The position numbers and the translations under genes are program-made. The notes under the pieces are model-generated. The model searched no databases, was not told the origin of the DNA, and worked only from the letters and a program-made list of their open reading frames with translations. From NCBI RefSeq assembly GCF_021869535.1, contig NW_026262735.1, positions 1 through 64,000 on the forward strand: a stretch of DNA of 64,000 nucleotides, given 5' to 3'. This stretch comes from Mytilus californianus (Eukaryota > Mollusca > Bivalvia > Mytilida > Mytilidae). Below are positions 14,255-25,578 of this stretch, piece by piece (the stretch's first letter is position 1; every line of letters starts with the position of its first letter).

Positions 14255-15440
14255 TCTGATAAAAAATAATGGAAATCTGAATGCAAGTTTAACAGATTTA
14301 GCCAAAAAAAGCTAGGAAAGCTCTGTTTTAAATAAAAACACATGCAGGCTTTTGGGAAAATTTCCCTGTTAATGTATCCTGTAATCTTTTTGATTCTCTT
14401 ATTAAACCAATTTTAACATATAATGCTGAAATATTATACATGGATACATATCAATCTTATTATAAAGCAAAAGACAGATTAAAATTCCAAAACAAAGATT
14501 TAGATAATTTCCGATATTTGGATAAGACCCCCTTCGAAAAGGTTCCTGTTTATTTCTGTAAATATATTCTAGGTACTAAAAAAACATCTGCTAACTTAGG
14601 TGTTAAAGCCGAACTTAGTAGACCACCAATAGAAAAATATATAAAAATACAAGCAATTCTTTATTGGGCTAGATTGAATACTGAAAACATAAACCCATTA
14701 CTAAAAGAAAGTTATACATTAAGTAAACACCTTGATTCACAAGGAATTTATACTTGGTCCACTTTTATCAAAGATTCAACACAAGAAATGAATATTGATA
14801 TACAAAAAATACAAAATATGGAACAAGTAAAAAAACTAAAGACGTGGATTAAGAATATGACAAGCAACTTTTATTCAGAATTACTGGAAAATAAAATAAA
14901 CAGTTTGAACGAAAATAACAAACTTTTTCTTTACAAAAATATTAAAGTCAAACAAGACCAAAAATTTTATCTAAGATATCCAAATTTTGAAACAAGACGT
15001 TTATTTACAAAAATTAGAATTAGTGACCATAATTTGCTCATTGAAAAGGGCAGATATCTAACAATACTTCGAGACAATAGAACATGTCCAACTTGTAAAA
15101 CCTTAGAAGATGAACATCACTTTCTCCTATACTGTCAAATTAATAACGTTTTACGTATAAAACTTTTTAATGACATGGCAATAGATAATCCTATGTTTCC
15201 AAATCTATCTGATACTGAAAAACTAGTAGTCCTACTAAATCCTTCAAATATAAACCAAGTGAAAAAAACAGGTTCCTTTATAAAACAATCTATAGAACTG
15301 AGGACAGGGGCTCTTAGTTTTACTTGTATATATATAGATATGTGTGTGTTCAACTCAGTTATTTTATTGTTGTTGTTACTTTTGTTTATGTCACAAGTAT
15401 AATGCTACTTATATGACAAATAAAGATTATTTATTATTAA
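14255..15440 (+). pseudogene. 5'-truncated LINE: C-terminal part of a non-LTR reverse transcriptase
   Basis: A 320-codon open frame (14,440-15,402) resembles the region downstream of the RT domain in invertebrate LINEs. It has a FCKYILGTKK segment about 40 residues in, a Lys/Asn-rich middle, and near the C-terminus a Cys/His motif CPTCKTLEDEHHFLLYC (C-x2-C-x7-H-x4-C). The same protein can be followed upstream in shifted frames from about 14,265 (DLAKKARKAL, then SLIKPILTYNAEILYMDTY), so at least one frameshift lies upstream of the open frame. RT catalytic motifs are absent, which fits 5' truncation. An AATAAA at about 15,418 and a TTATTTATTATTA-like tail mark the 3' end. The clade is uncertain; an L2/CR1-like group is possible. 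The last ~30 hydrophobic codons may be 3'UTR read-through. Confidence 0.7.
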
Positions 15441-15644
15441 TTGTAGTGAGGAAGATGGGACAGAACTCGACACTGATATTTCCAAACAATGCTTAGTAAT
15501 GTTAAATTGATAATCTTGAAACAATATGGACAATGGAATCCGAAACCGATCGGTAATACATCATTCCAGAACCTTTCCTGAATGGTGGTAAGTTTACTGC
15601 ATTGCAGTTTGAAATAAAGAAACTGTTGTACATCAATGACTTAA

Positions 15645-15805
15645 TCTACCATTACCAACATAAGGAAATGCTTGTACAAAATCAGGAATATGACAGCGGT
15701 TTTCCATTCGCTTGATGTGTTTGATCTTTTAATTTTGCCATCTGATAAATTACTTTCCGTTTTGAATTGTCCCTGGAGTTCTGTATTTTTTGTCATTTTA
15801 ATTTG
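15645..15805 (+). repeat. Dispersed mussel repeat (3' portion)
   Basis: The segment contains GACAGCGGTTTTCCATTCGC, ATTTTGCC and TTTCCGTTTTGAATTG. I recognise this ordered set from memory as a very common dispersed sequence in mussel DNA. No terminal structure is visible here. It supports the organism guess and is not a gene. Confidence 0.5.
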
Positions 15806-16187
15806 ATAATTATAATATATTCAGGATTTTTACTACCTTGTGTAGCTTATCAAGGATAAAGCTGAAGTTGTTCAACTTGTCTTCGTATCATTTACCATCT
15901 AAGGGGGATATCCAAGATATAATAAGACCTACTAGAAGATGGCCTTATACAATTAGATGCTTGTTTTGGACCAGGAATAGTAGGCATTTCGAACGAATTT
16001 TAATTACAGCCTTTGCGTGGGTTAATAGATTGAACCCAGTGATTCTATTGGGGTGGTGCGATGTAATGGGCCTGTTGAGAGACATCAGTCATGAGTCATA
16101 TGTTTGCGCCTTTTACGTTATTTGAACATGTCAATTACATTTTTTATGCTTACAATGTTACAACATTTTGAGTATTTGGATGGTAGA
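15806..16187. other. Intergenic, no supported gene
   Basis: A 95-codon frame (15,838-16,125, plus) is open but starts at TTG. It matches no family I recognise, and its composition is not decisive. An AG at about 15,823 could be an acceptor. I leave it uncalled. Confidence 0.4.
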
Positions 16188-16610
16188 TTGATTGATTGAT
16201 TGTTGGTTGCTTAACGTCCAGTGGCAAATATTTCATGCATATTCAGGACGAGAACAAGTTCACAATAAATACAATAGGTAGGTTCTGTAATAGATTAGGG
16301 ATTATGGTCGGAGAAATTTAGACTGCCACGGGAAAATGAGGGTATATTGGATAGGGACAGAAATTTAGCCTTGCAACAGGTCACCTACGGACCCCTCAAA
16401 GAGTTGTTGCAAGGGTTCTTAACGTGCAAAGAGCGTGGCACTCTCTTTACACGAGGCATCGGATTTAACGTCCCCATTCTGACCGGACGTGGCTGCAAAT
16501 TTGTACATCCCGCACAGCCAAACGGACGCCCCACTTTAGCACGGGTTTTACTGCCGGTCGGAGGAAGACCAATGGTGACCATACTTCTATTCCCCAGTCA
16601 CCCTTGGGGG
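16188..16610 (-). mobile_element. SINE-like retroposon copy 1
   Basis: This is a ~423-bp member of a family with seven long copies in the window. On its sense (minus) strand it starts near CCCCCAAGGGTGACTGGGG and ends in GTTAAGCAACCAACAATCAA plus an (AATC)n tail. That tail is shared with the 3' end of the LINE at 46.7-53.2 kb. No clear target duplication is visible at this copy. Open frames of 65 codons (minus) and 105 codons (plus) inside it are repeat sequence, not genes. Confidence 0.85.
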
Positions 16611-16865
16611 ACTATATATTTTTGGAATAACTATAGTATAAGATTGAACCTTGGGGGGTTTTGAATGGTAGAATAAGGCATTATACTCACTATACCAAAA
16701 ACCACTAGGTATGATATATTGCTAAATAGAAAAAAAAAAAAAAAAAAATCGGTTACTGATAATGGTTTTATTGAGTTATAATGTAAGTGATAGTAAACTT
16801 ATAATATATAATACTTCATTTTATTTTTAAAACCAGAACAGAAAACAAGAAGGTGGAGAAGAAAA

Positions 16866-16991
16866 ATGAAAAGTCGGACTGATAGTTCCAGCAAAAAAGC
16901 GAGAACTGAATATGGTCCAGAATCCATGGAAGTCATTAAAGATGTAGAAAAAGTCATTGAGCGTCAAACAAAAACACAATCTAATTGTCAA
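16866..16991 (+). CDS. Possible first exon, basic nuclear-type N-terminus
   Basis: An ATG opens 74 codons (to 17,090) beginning MKSRTDSSSKKARTEYGPES, with a KKAR stretch that could be a nuclear-localisation signal and many Lys/Glu residues. A weak GT at 16,992 (CAA|GTATTG) would end a phase-0 exon of 42 codons, matching the phase of the next candidate exons at 19.0 and 20.3 kb. This is the least certain exon. An upstream AG at about 16,835 means it could be internal, or the frame may be chance. I do not recognise the protein. Confidence 0.28.
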
Positions 16992-17091
16992 GTATTGAAA
17001 ACCGAGAGAACAAAAAAAAATACCAAACTCACAGCTTCTTACTTTGGAAAAATACACATAATCTTTTCCTTAACCAAACATCATTCTTAGA

Positions 17092-17930
17092 TTAATTTGA
17101 CATCTTCTGCAATGCCCACGCCTATTCATCTACCTCAAATGCCATTTTATGTAACATAAGGTGAATAGAAAGAGACTGAAATTCACACAATAGTGGATAA
17201 TAACCAGATTCTACTCATATTTCCGGTTTGCTTGCAGAGTGTAAACATACAAAAATTATTATTTACATGCATAGGTAATTCGTTTTTACACTTGATTTTT
17301 ACACTCAAACGACGGACAAATGTTGCACTAGTAAAGGATGTCGCATACATCTATCCTCCTAAATATAGTATTACCAGAATCTTAAAAATCGACAATCTAA
17401 ATGTGTTTCTCACTTCGGCACTTGTAAATTGAAACTTTAGTCAAGTTTATAAACTTCTGTCAAGAATATTATACTAGTCTAGTCAATTTCACTGTGCATT
17501 ATTCAATTATGTCTGAAATTCAGACTAAGCGTTATCCTACTTTTGCTAATTTATTTTGCTTTTGTTTTGTTTTGTTATCTACATTTTACATCACAATTAC
17601 TACCACACATGTTTGTAACTATAAAACAAAGATTTATTGCATGAACACAGAACTTGCTCATTTTTTTCAAAAGTATTTAAGTATCACAAGATAAGTGATG
17701 ATTGATATTGTTAACATCTATTATTTATCAATGTTTTCCTTTTGTATATATGTTATGGACATGTTTGTATTGTTTTGGTGCAGAAAATGTAACCGTTAAG
17801 ATTCAAAACGTCCAAAAACTTAACGAAAGAAAAATAAACTGAATTAATGAAACATTCACCTTTGATTTATTTGGTTTTCTTTAAACGGGAGACAATTATG
17901 CAATATGTCAATACAGAAATGGAGAACCTC
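17092..17930. other. Non-coding, nothing recognised
   Basis: AT-rich unique-looking sequence with only short chance frames, for example 17,193-17,432 and 17,494-17,694. If the exon at 16.9 kb is real, this is intron. Confidence 0.4.
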
Positions 17931-18835
17931 GGATTCCATGGTTAAGTTGAAAGACGAAAGTAATGGTTAGGCTGTGGCAGTACGTTACTCCATGGCATGT
18001 AACATGCAGGTTCAAACCTCACCGAGCAGAAAAATATTTTTGCATCTTCAATTTATGCTTACGTCTTCAATTTATGTAAATTAAGGTGAAATTAATATAT
18101 TTAAAGCCATAAACTATTTCTTTTGAACATTTCATTGAGTCATGTTTGACTAAGCCCCATTCTATTTTAGTTTTAGGAAACATTTTTCTTTATTATTTCA
18201 ATATGTCTAATGTATAAATATTACTTTGAACCCTCATCTGTGTATGAGTTGATGGTGTAATGGTTAGGCTGTTGCGCTTCGTTACTCCATGGAATATAAC
18301 ATACAGGTTCAAACCATCATTATTTTTGCATCTTCCATCAATGCTCAATACATGCTTACGTCTTCAATTTATGTAAAATAAGGTGAAATTAATCTATTTC
18401 AAGTCATATAAACTATTTCTTTTTAGCATTTCATTGTGTCATGTTTGTCTAAGCCCCATTCTATTTTAGTTTTAGGAAACATTTTTTTTTAATTTCAATA
18501 TGTCTAATGTATAAATATTACTTTTAACTTGAAGGTGTGAATGAGTTAATGGTGTAATGGTTAGACTGTTGCGCTTCGTTCCTAGATGGCATATAACATG
18601 CAAGTTCAAACCTCACCGAGCAGAAAAATATTTTTGCATCTTCAATCTATGTTTGACTAAGCCCTATTTACATTCTATTTAGGTTTTAGGAAACATTTTT
18701 TTTTTTACTTCGATTAGCCTAATGTATAAATATTACTTTTAAACGAAATCGATGAGTGAGATGATGGTGTGATGATTGGGCTGTTGCGCTTCGGCTGAAG
18801 ACTAACGTTCAAACCTCAATCTAGCGGTAGTTATT
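17931..18835 (+). repeat. Tandem array of four tRNA-like modules
   Basis: Four head-to-tail units each begin with an A-box-like TGGTGTAATGGTTAGGCTGT and, about 45 bp on, carry a B-box-like GGTTCAAACC. The B-box positions are 18,009, 18,306, 18,603 (AGTTCAAACC) and 18,806 (CGTTCAAACC). Spacing is 297, 297 and 203 bp, the last shorter through an internal deletion. Body sequences (GCATCTTCAATTTATG, TTTGACTAAGCCCCATTC, GTTTTAGGAAACA, GTCTAATGTATAAATATTAC) repeat between heads. In unit 2 the 5' TGATGGT could pair with 3' ACCATCA like an acceptor stem, but the T-arm does not pair properly, so these are unlikely to be working tRNAs. A tRNA-derived SINE amplified in tandem is the best reading. Confidence 0.7.
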
Positions 18836-19005
18836 TTGCATCTTCATTCCAGGCTATTCGTCTTCAATTAATGTTAAATCATGTGAGAAGCCATAAACTT
18901 TTTAACATTTCGTTGTTTCATGTTTGACTAAGCTCAATATCGACATTCGCTCAAATTATCTAAATACTAAATTGGACTTTTTTTAATTGTTTTTCTTTAT
19001 TTCAG

Positions 19006-19239
19006 AATATCAAAGCATATATACTAGAAGACCTTGTGTCATTTCCCATCAGAAGCAAAGTAGCAACTGACGGGAAATCCCTCAAATACACAGTATGGGC
19101 TATCATTAATGGCACGGTGTGTCAAATCTCTACATTCAAAGAAAAAAAGGCTGAACATTTTTACAAGGATGACCAAATCAAATTCATCAAACTATACTAT
19201 GATTCCAATTAAAGATATCAAATAAAGCAGGACACAATT
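19006..19239 (+). CDS. Candidate exon, OB-fold-like segment with in-frame TAA
   Basis: A polypyrimidine tract and AG (TTTCTTTATTTCAG) precede it and GTAAGT follows at 19,240. The length of 234 bp is exactly 78 codons, phase 0 at both ends. The translation starts NIKAYILEDLVSFPIRSKV and alternates hydrophobic and polar residues like small β-barrel strands; the other two frames have early stops. Codon 69 is TAA (19,210-19,212), followed by nine more codons to the donor. The TAA is either a nonsense mutation in a decaying gene or the true end of a short isoform. The OB-fold assignment is inferred mainly from the next exon. Confidence 0.5.
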
Positions 19240-20345
19240 GTAAGTTGTATAAAAAAAATATTTAAAATTTAAATCGGGAATGGCATGACGAGGAAAGTAA
19301 AAATTGAAAAATTTCGAAAGAAACAAAACCTATTCATTGCATAAAGGGGAAATTAAATATTCTGTCTATAATTTTGCAAATTTCATTAACATTTTGCAAT
19401 TTCAACATTTTAATACTTAGTTACTGAATTTCGTCTTTGATATTTTCTTTTGATATGTATTGTATATATATATTCATTTTATGGAAAGTTAGGTCTACCC
19501 TTGTATGCAATCAATGAAATAATTTTTAAAGTCGTACAGATTTTGAAGCAAAATAAGCAGATGCTACTAGTAATATATATTTTTATTACAAAGTCTATAT
19601 ATAAACTATAGGTATACATCTGAATTACATCAACATCAATAAACTAAAATAAATTAATACATGCATAAACACAAACTATGTGACAGCAGAAGGTGTTATT
19701 TGAGCATTTCGGTGTTAAGCTTAAAAGATCTAAATATAAATTAATCTTAATTACCCATCTCTTTGGCATTGTTTGTACTTATATCGCAATAGTCGTAATA
19801 TAAACCAACCCATTATTTCAGAGTAATATCCACAGAAAATAACATATTTTAATCATATATGTATGTTAGCCAAATATGTTATAATACGAATAACATAGTA
19901 CCCAGCATGCATGTACATATTGTTCAATCCATAGAAATGAGATTTTTTGGGTCTTTAACTTTATAATCTCTCACTTTTACAATAGTATTCTTATACACAA
20001 CATATCTATTGTTTGAAACGCCTTCTGTGCAAAATAACAATAGAACCACAGCTTTAATATTTCGTATCAAAGTCACGATTTTTCTCTCTCGATAATTTCC
20101 CTTTGTTTTTAGTGGGTATATGACTATGTTAGCTAATGTTTACAAAATTCAATCTTTCAAATTTTCGCTGTGATTATAAAGTGATAACGACCCTTTTAGT
20201 TTCAATGTTATACATTTTTCAAAATTAAAAAAACTGTAAAAAGTATATACATTTTTTTCATCTGATACTATAATAACCTTTAACAATTGAATGGAGATGG
20301 ATAGTTTATTCCAACTAAGTTAACTTTAATATTCCTAAATTGTAG
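19240..20345. other. Intron-like, nothing recognised
   Basis: AT-rich, bounded by GTAAGT at 19,240 and TTGTAG at 20,345. No repeat family or open frame of note. Confidence 0.4.
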
Positions 20346-20564
20346 ATCGGGGAAATCCAGATAGTTAATGGCTCAAAGAGGAGAGAAATTCAGCTCAAAT
20401 ATGCTGGCCGAACAGCTAAGGTAACGGCGTGGAATGGGGTGGCAGAGAATATTAGTGACTGTCATATCCACGCTGGAAAGATGTATGCAATTAAGATTGT
20501 TGCGCCAGCAAATGATTTTGTGGGATGCAGGTGTTATAACGCCCGTCCCTCAACCACATTTGAG
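20346..20564 (+). CDS. Candidate exon, RPA-type OB-fold-like domain
   Basis: AG at 20,345 and GT at 20,565 bound 219 bp, exactly 73 codons, phase 0 at both ends. The translation has the rhythm of a nucleic-acid-binding OB barrel: EIQIVNGSKRREIQLKYAG, then TAKVTAWNGVAENI, HAGKMYAIKIVAP, and finally STTFE. In RPA-like OB folds, strands of the pattern V.xWG..A..., G..Y.I and a late STTxE stretch are typical. The role would be single-stranded DNA or RNA binding, but this is inference from pattern only. No catalytic motif is visible. It joins in frame to the preceding exon apart from the TAA there. Confidence 0.55.
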
Positions 20565-21254
20565 GTATTTCGTATACTTTTTCGTTTTCATCTATTTTTC
20601 ATTAATTAAGTTTTATCCTTTGATCAAATGAATAATGACAATGGACGTTTTACTAAACTCTAAAACATATATAAATCTACTAAAATTAAAAAATAAATAA
20701 ATAAAAAAACATTCAAGACTTAAAAAGGCCAGAGGTTCCTGGCTTAGGACAGGCGCAATAATAACATGTTTTATGATATGATAGACGATTTTAACGATCT
20801 TGCTTGGCTATACAGCCCTCGCACGATCTCCACCCTCCCCATATTCCTCTGGCCAATGTAGAATAACCAAAACAGAATACACGCAGTAAAACTCAGTTTA
20901 AAAGAAGTCGGGAGTCCGATACCAGAGACTACTTTCTTTTTCATCATTTCATATACCAGAGACTACTTTCTTTTTCATCATTTCATATACTTGTTATGTG
21001 TAAACATGTGCAAGACCGTACTTCGACCAATAATCATTATGGTTTACATTTACAATTAGTGAAATTGGACGGAGAGTTTCTGTGTCACTAATTAGACGAA
21101 TCATATGTAAATATAAACAAGAAAAAAATCAAACCATATATATATATATATGATGTATTCAAAGCTTGATTGATTCAAGGAATTAGGAAATGATTTTTTT
21201 TTAATATGATTAAGTATTTAGTAAAGCAGAAATTAATTGGTATTATTACTGCAG
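20565..21254. other. Intron-like, with a small tandem duplication and (AT)n
   Basis: Holds two adjacent copies of a 34-bp unit (ATACCAGAGACTACTTTC…) at 20,919-20,986 and a short (AT)n at about 21,137-21,152. Nothing else recognised. Confidence 0.45.
20919..20986 (+). repeat. 2 x 34-bp direct tandem repeat
   Basis: The unit beginning ATACCAGAGACTACTTTC and ending TCATCATTTCAT is present twice without a gap and with no mismatch that I can see. It is probably a recent slippage duplication. Confidence 0.85.
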
Positions 21255-21301
21255 TTATTGGACGACATAGAGGAGGAAACTGGATTGCTCGAGGGAGAAA
21301 G
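21255..21301 (+). CDS. Short candidate exon, acidic
   Basis: An AG (TTACTGCAG) precedes and a GT (AAAG|GTAC) follows. The frame continuing from the previous exon reads LLDDIEEETGLLEGE, a plausible acidic linker. The 47-bp length leaves phase 2, which does not fit the next phase-0 exon. Either an exon is missing between 21.3 and 23.4 kb, the donor is elsewhere, or this segment is chance. Confidence 0.33.
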
Positions 21302-23437
21302 GTACTTTTTCACTGTCGGCACGTCATTTCATTTTAGGGCTATCGTGAAAAGAGATTTTGTTTTTGAACATTGAAAACACAAGTTTGAGGTTTCTAAAAA
21401 GCTATGGAGTGCTTCGCTCTACCCTAATTTAAGGTAATATGTGTGCATGTGGTTGTTAATTAGTATTGGAAATGTGGTATTTTTAGATATTGATTGATAT
21501 AAAATGAATGTACTTTAAGAGTGTGCGTTATAAACCCATGCTTTTAAAAAAAAAAAAATTCTTGTTGAAAATTAAAACAATTATAAATAGACACGACTCT
21601 TGTGGGGTGCCTTGCTTATGGTGAGCCTAGATTGTCAGAAGTTATAAACTACAGATAATGCATTTTTGTAAACATTGTATAGGAACATTGTTTAGCAAAG
21701 CAAATCTTGCAAATTGCAGAGTAACAAAGCAAATAAACACGTATTAATAATTGATATTTCAATATTGAATTTATCTGTGAAATGTATGCATAAAAAAACG
21801 AACATGAATTAATGACAGTTGATCGGAAGTGAAATACACATAGTTAATTTTCCGGCATTTGATGTCTTATCCTGAACGAGAAAAGTCTGTAAATCTTTAT
21901 CTCATTTAAGCCAATAGCTATTGCTCTATCTCAGCCGCATCCAATCAGAATCTATACGTGATAAGTAATTTATTCAAGATGGCGTGTATTTCGACCGAAA
22001 CTAATAGCTCAGCACCGTGATGCGAAGCAAAAACATCTTAAGCTCGATTTAATATCTTAATTTAATATCTTAACGTATTGCACGACACTTGTGTTAACCC
22101 TTTACGAATTTTTGAATTGCTTGAACGTTCGATAGATTTTAATTAAAGTCATATGAAACGAGTGACTGGTGAAAAATAATGTTTATCCAATTCTTGAACA
22201 AATGCATGTATATAACATAAACTTAGTCTTCTGTACATGATTTTTTTTCAATTTTTATGCAAAAATATCGTATAATCGTCATATTTTTCTCTCTGTCTGT
22301 TATGAATTGAAAATATGGCCGCTCATTAATTGTCGTGTTTTGATGTCGTAGTTTACCGATTGACATCTTATAGGAAACATTCAACAAATAAGCATGGATA
22401 TTGAGCACGTATATAACATGTACAATCAGATGATAATTTATTTAAATGACAGATCCATGCGTATTGCGATCACCGGATTTTTTACGAGGGGTCACGCTAA
22501 GGTCACTTTGAATACGGAAAATATGTCGGCGAATTTCTTCCTGGAAGCAAGCAATTAAAAAAAAGTTAAAAGTTAAACTTCTTCTAAATGTGGACAAATT
22601 AAAGAATTTTCTTCAGAAAAAAGTATATGTACATAACTTTAATAATGACTATCAATTTTTTTTATAAAAAAAACATAAAAATATTTATTTTTAATTTGCG
22701 GTTTCATATGACTTTAAATATGTAGCTAAATTTCTTTAATAGTTTGAGTTTTTAAAGCTTACACTTAATACGAAACGATTGTACTTACAATTTAATAAAT
22801 TATCTATCAAAATTTTAATTTTCTTCACGGGAATATTTCAAGTGTCCACACTAAATTTCCCTTGGGACACTTCATTTAATCATATTCTTTTCAAAATATC
22901 TATGCAAAATAAGAATGGAGACGGCCATGTAAACCAATACTGCAGTATATCACGTCATAGAACGTTCACGCAATATTTTGAAGAGTTGTGAATATATCGC
23001 GAATTTTTCGAGTTTTAATATAAAATAGAATAAGATGTGGTATGATTTTAGTTTGTTACATGGAACGACGCAGAGTAAACGTTTTTTTTAGCTCACCTGG
23101 CATAAGAATTATAGTGTACACTTAGATAACCAGCTATGAGGGTTATTTGGTTTGCACCACATTTTTGATGCTATTTCTTTATAGATAGAAAAAATACTAC
23201 AGTGATTCCTTAACAAAACCTTCAAATAATGATCTTAAAATCTCTAATTTTTTAATGCGAGACAATCACGAAAAACGACATATAAAGGTAATTCTAAAGT
23301 AAAATAATGATACATTCTTTAGACTTTTGCTAACAGGTGTATTCATGTTATTTATATTATTATATATTGCTTGAAATACTGTGTGCCAAACTGTTGCTTT
23401 ACTTATAATTTATTTCGTTTCATTCTAATATTTCCAG
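21302..23437. other. Long intron-like stretch
   Basis: AT-rich with poly-A and poly-T runs. AGCTCACCTGGC at about 23,089 resembles the start of a widespread bivalve repeat, but too little is present to call. Small frames at 22,223-22,408 (minus) and 22,779-22,991 (plus) have no features suggesting real genes. Confidence 0.4.
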
Positions 23438-23497
23438 TTTATTTCAAGAATCTTTTCTGAAGAGGATGGCAGGTTTATATTCCAAGAGGATATGTTT
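23438..23497 (+). CDS. Short candidate exon, 20 codons
   Basis: The acceptor TAATATTTCCAG is good and the donor GTATGT at 23,498 is a consensus one. The exon is 60 bp, phase 0 at both ends, reading FISRIFSEEDGRFIFQEDMF. It links in frame to the exon at 25,579. It is short, so it rests mainly on splice sites and phase agreement. Confidence 0.4.
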
Positions 23498-25578
23498 GTA
23501 TGTTATTTTACAATAAGTAATATAAAATTATTTTCAAATAAAAATGTTTACTTGATCTTATTGAAATTATATGAAACTTCTTTAGATCATCATGATGTAC
23601 GGTGACAACTATACATATATAATTAATAATATTTCAGAAAAGCTGCAAAATATAAATACTTTGGAACAGCTAGGTTATATTTGTTTGATTTGTACTTTAA
23701 TAGCAACATTGAATGTATTGATATAGTTTGAAGAGTTGCGTCCCTTTGAAATATCAATTATAAAGAAAATAGAATCATAAGCCTTCTCTCTATGTACAAA
23801 TCTTGACCAACATTAATCAAACAATTTTATATTAGCAATGTCACGGACAAATCAATGCCTAACTTACGTTGAAAAAACAATAACTTTTACAATTGAAATA
23901 TGTGCAAAGTGGGGGACATTAAGAAGTTCTGTTTTTATGAACAATGGAATTATTATTATTTAAGCCTAAGAGTCAGGAAAAAGAAGCTACTAGAAATATT
24001 CACATAAATGTTCCAAGTACTGGCAGTGTGGAACTAAATGGAATATGTATGTATACTAATTTTAAGTAGTAATAGATATGCATTGGAGATGTACTTTGAC
24101 AGATGGTTTAGTAAATATCAAAGTTGAACAGGAGATATAAAATATGAAATGTCAGATCATTAACCACTCGACCCTTCATAATATTTTTAATATCATTAAA
24201 TGCTGAATTTGTCATTATGTGCACAAATTTATTTTATGAAAACCTTTTATTGCTGCCCGCCCAGCAGAGTATGATCCAGGGTTGGTCACCCGGCGGCGGT
24301 GGCAAAAATGATGCACCATGTACCAAACAATGATGCACCTTAAACATTTTGAAAACATAAATTCTTTGATTAAATCAATTTGTCTATCGTAATCACCGGT
24401 TATAAAGTTGTCATTACTTAACTTCAGGCGAAATACACGTACATTGGCATGTATGATAATACAATTAACATGTAATCAACGATCGCTGATTACTTGGTAG
24501 ATTTCTTTGATGTTAAGGTGTAAAAATAAAGAGACAATCCCCAATATTAGATGTTTTAGCAGGTTATTCATACTTTTATTTACATTACGTTTATCTACAT
24601 TTTTCAAGTTTGAATGATAACTTTTCTCGACCAATAATGTTTTTTTTTACTGTGATGGCAAAATTCAAATATAATTTTAAAGTTTTATAGTCCCATACAC
24701 ATTCATTATAATACCCTCGTTCTAACATCTATTTGTTTAAAAGTACCGATCCATCCAATTTTTTAGTAACTTGTACCCTCTTTCCGTCAGGAAAGGCCAC
24801 AAATCAGCCCAATCTGAAGTACAAACGACAGTCATACTTCAGTTTTTCTTGACGACATTTAGCAAAGGACTACTGACATTCAAACATTTATTGATAAATC
24901 AATGAATGAACGTATAAAAGCAAACAGAACTGTTTGAAATCTATGTAAGTGTGTTTTGCTTTGTTGCAAGCAGAATCTTCCTATAAGAGCCATAGGGATT
25001 ATGCAGTCTCAATATCGGGATTTCTCAAGCACCGATTGATTTCCGTGTAGTCTGGGAACTTTGAGATTATCTGGATAATGCCCCAAAGAACTGTACATAA
25101 ACGTAAAAAAACAAAACAGCATGAAATTATAGCTGTTATTAAAGGTTTTATCGTCGAAATGCTTGTTAGTCAAGTGAAGAGTTCACAGTTTTACTCGATT
25201 TCTACAAATGAGAAGGCTGACCATACACACCAGGAACAACAGAGTCCGTGTTTAAGATTCGTTGTTATGTATCGTAACAATCATTTTGAAAACATTTTAT
25301 GTCTAAATATTTCGAATATCTATCTTTTGACTTTCAACCCCTCTTTTTGTTATCAGTTCCAGTCAAGAGAACTATTTTATAACAGAGAAGTCTTTTAAAG
25401 AGAAGAATTCTATCACTTTTTTAGATGATTGTATCAAATGTTAACTTACATCGGTCACTTTCCTTAATGCTAATTCTACCATTTTTTACATGCATAGAAT
25501 AAAAATAATTGTTTCCAAACTTCTGTCGGCACCTTAAAAATTAATTATCATTTACGTTTATGTCTTTCAATGTTTCAG
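23498..25578. other. Intron-like, with a solitary satellite monomer relic
   Basis: Mostly featureless AT-rich sequence. A 106-codon ATG frame at 25,078-25,398 (MPQRTVHKRKKTKQHE…) has a basic start but no recognisable family and no supporting signals, so it is not called. A satellite-like piece lies at 25,408-25,490. Confidence 0.4.
25408..25490 (+). repeat. Solitary diverged satellite monomer
   Basis: ATCACTTTTTTAGATGATTG, then TATCAAATGTTAACTTACAT and CGGTCACTTTCC, follow the order of a satellite monomer (ATCATTTTTTGATAATTG, TATTTGATGTTACCTTAAAT, CGTTCACTTTTT), with scattered substitutions. It lies more than 11 kb from the array edge. Confidence 0.5.

Noticed and set aside
18251-18316. A working tRNA gene in the tRNA-like array.
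   Set aside because: A- and B-box-like motifs and one possible acceptor stem are present, but the T-arm does not pair, no clean anticodon arm is evident, and the units carry ~230 bp of unrelated body sequence.
23085-23110. AGCTCACCTGGC as the edge of a widespread bivalve repeat.
   Set aside because: Only about 12 bp match what I remember, and the expected continuation is absent.
25078-25398. 106-codon ATG frame with a basic start.
   Set aside because: No recognisable motif or splice context, AT-rich composition, and it lies in what looks like an intron. Not enough to call a gene.
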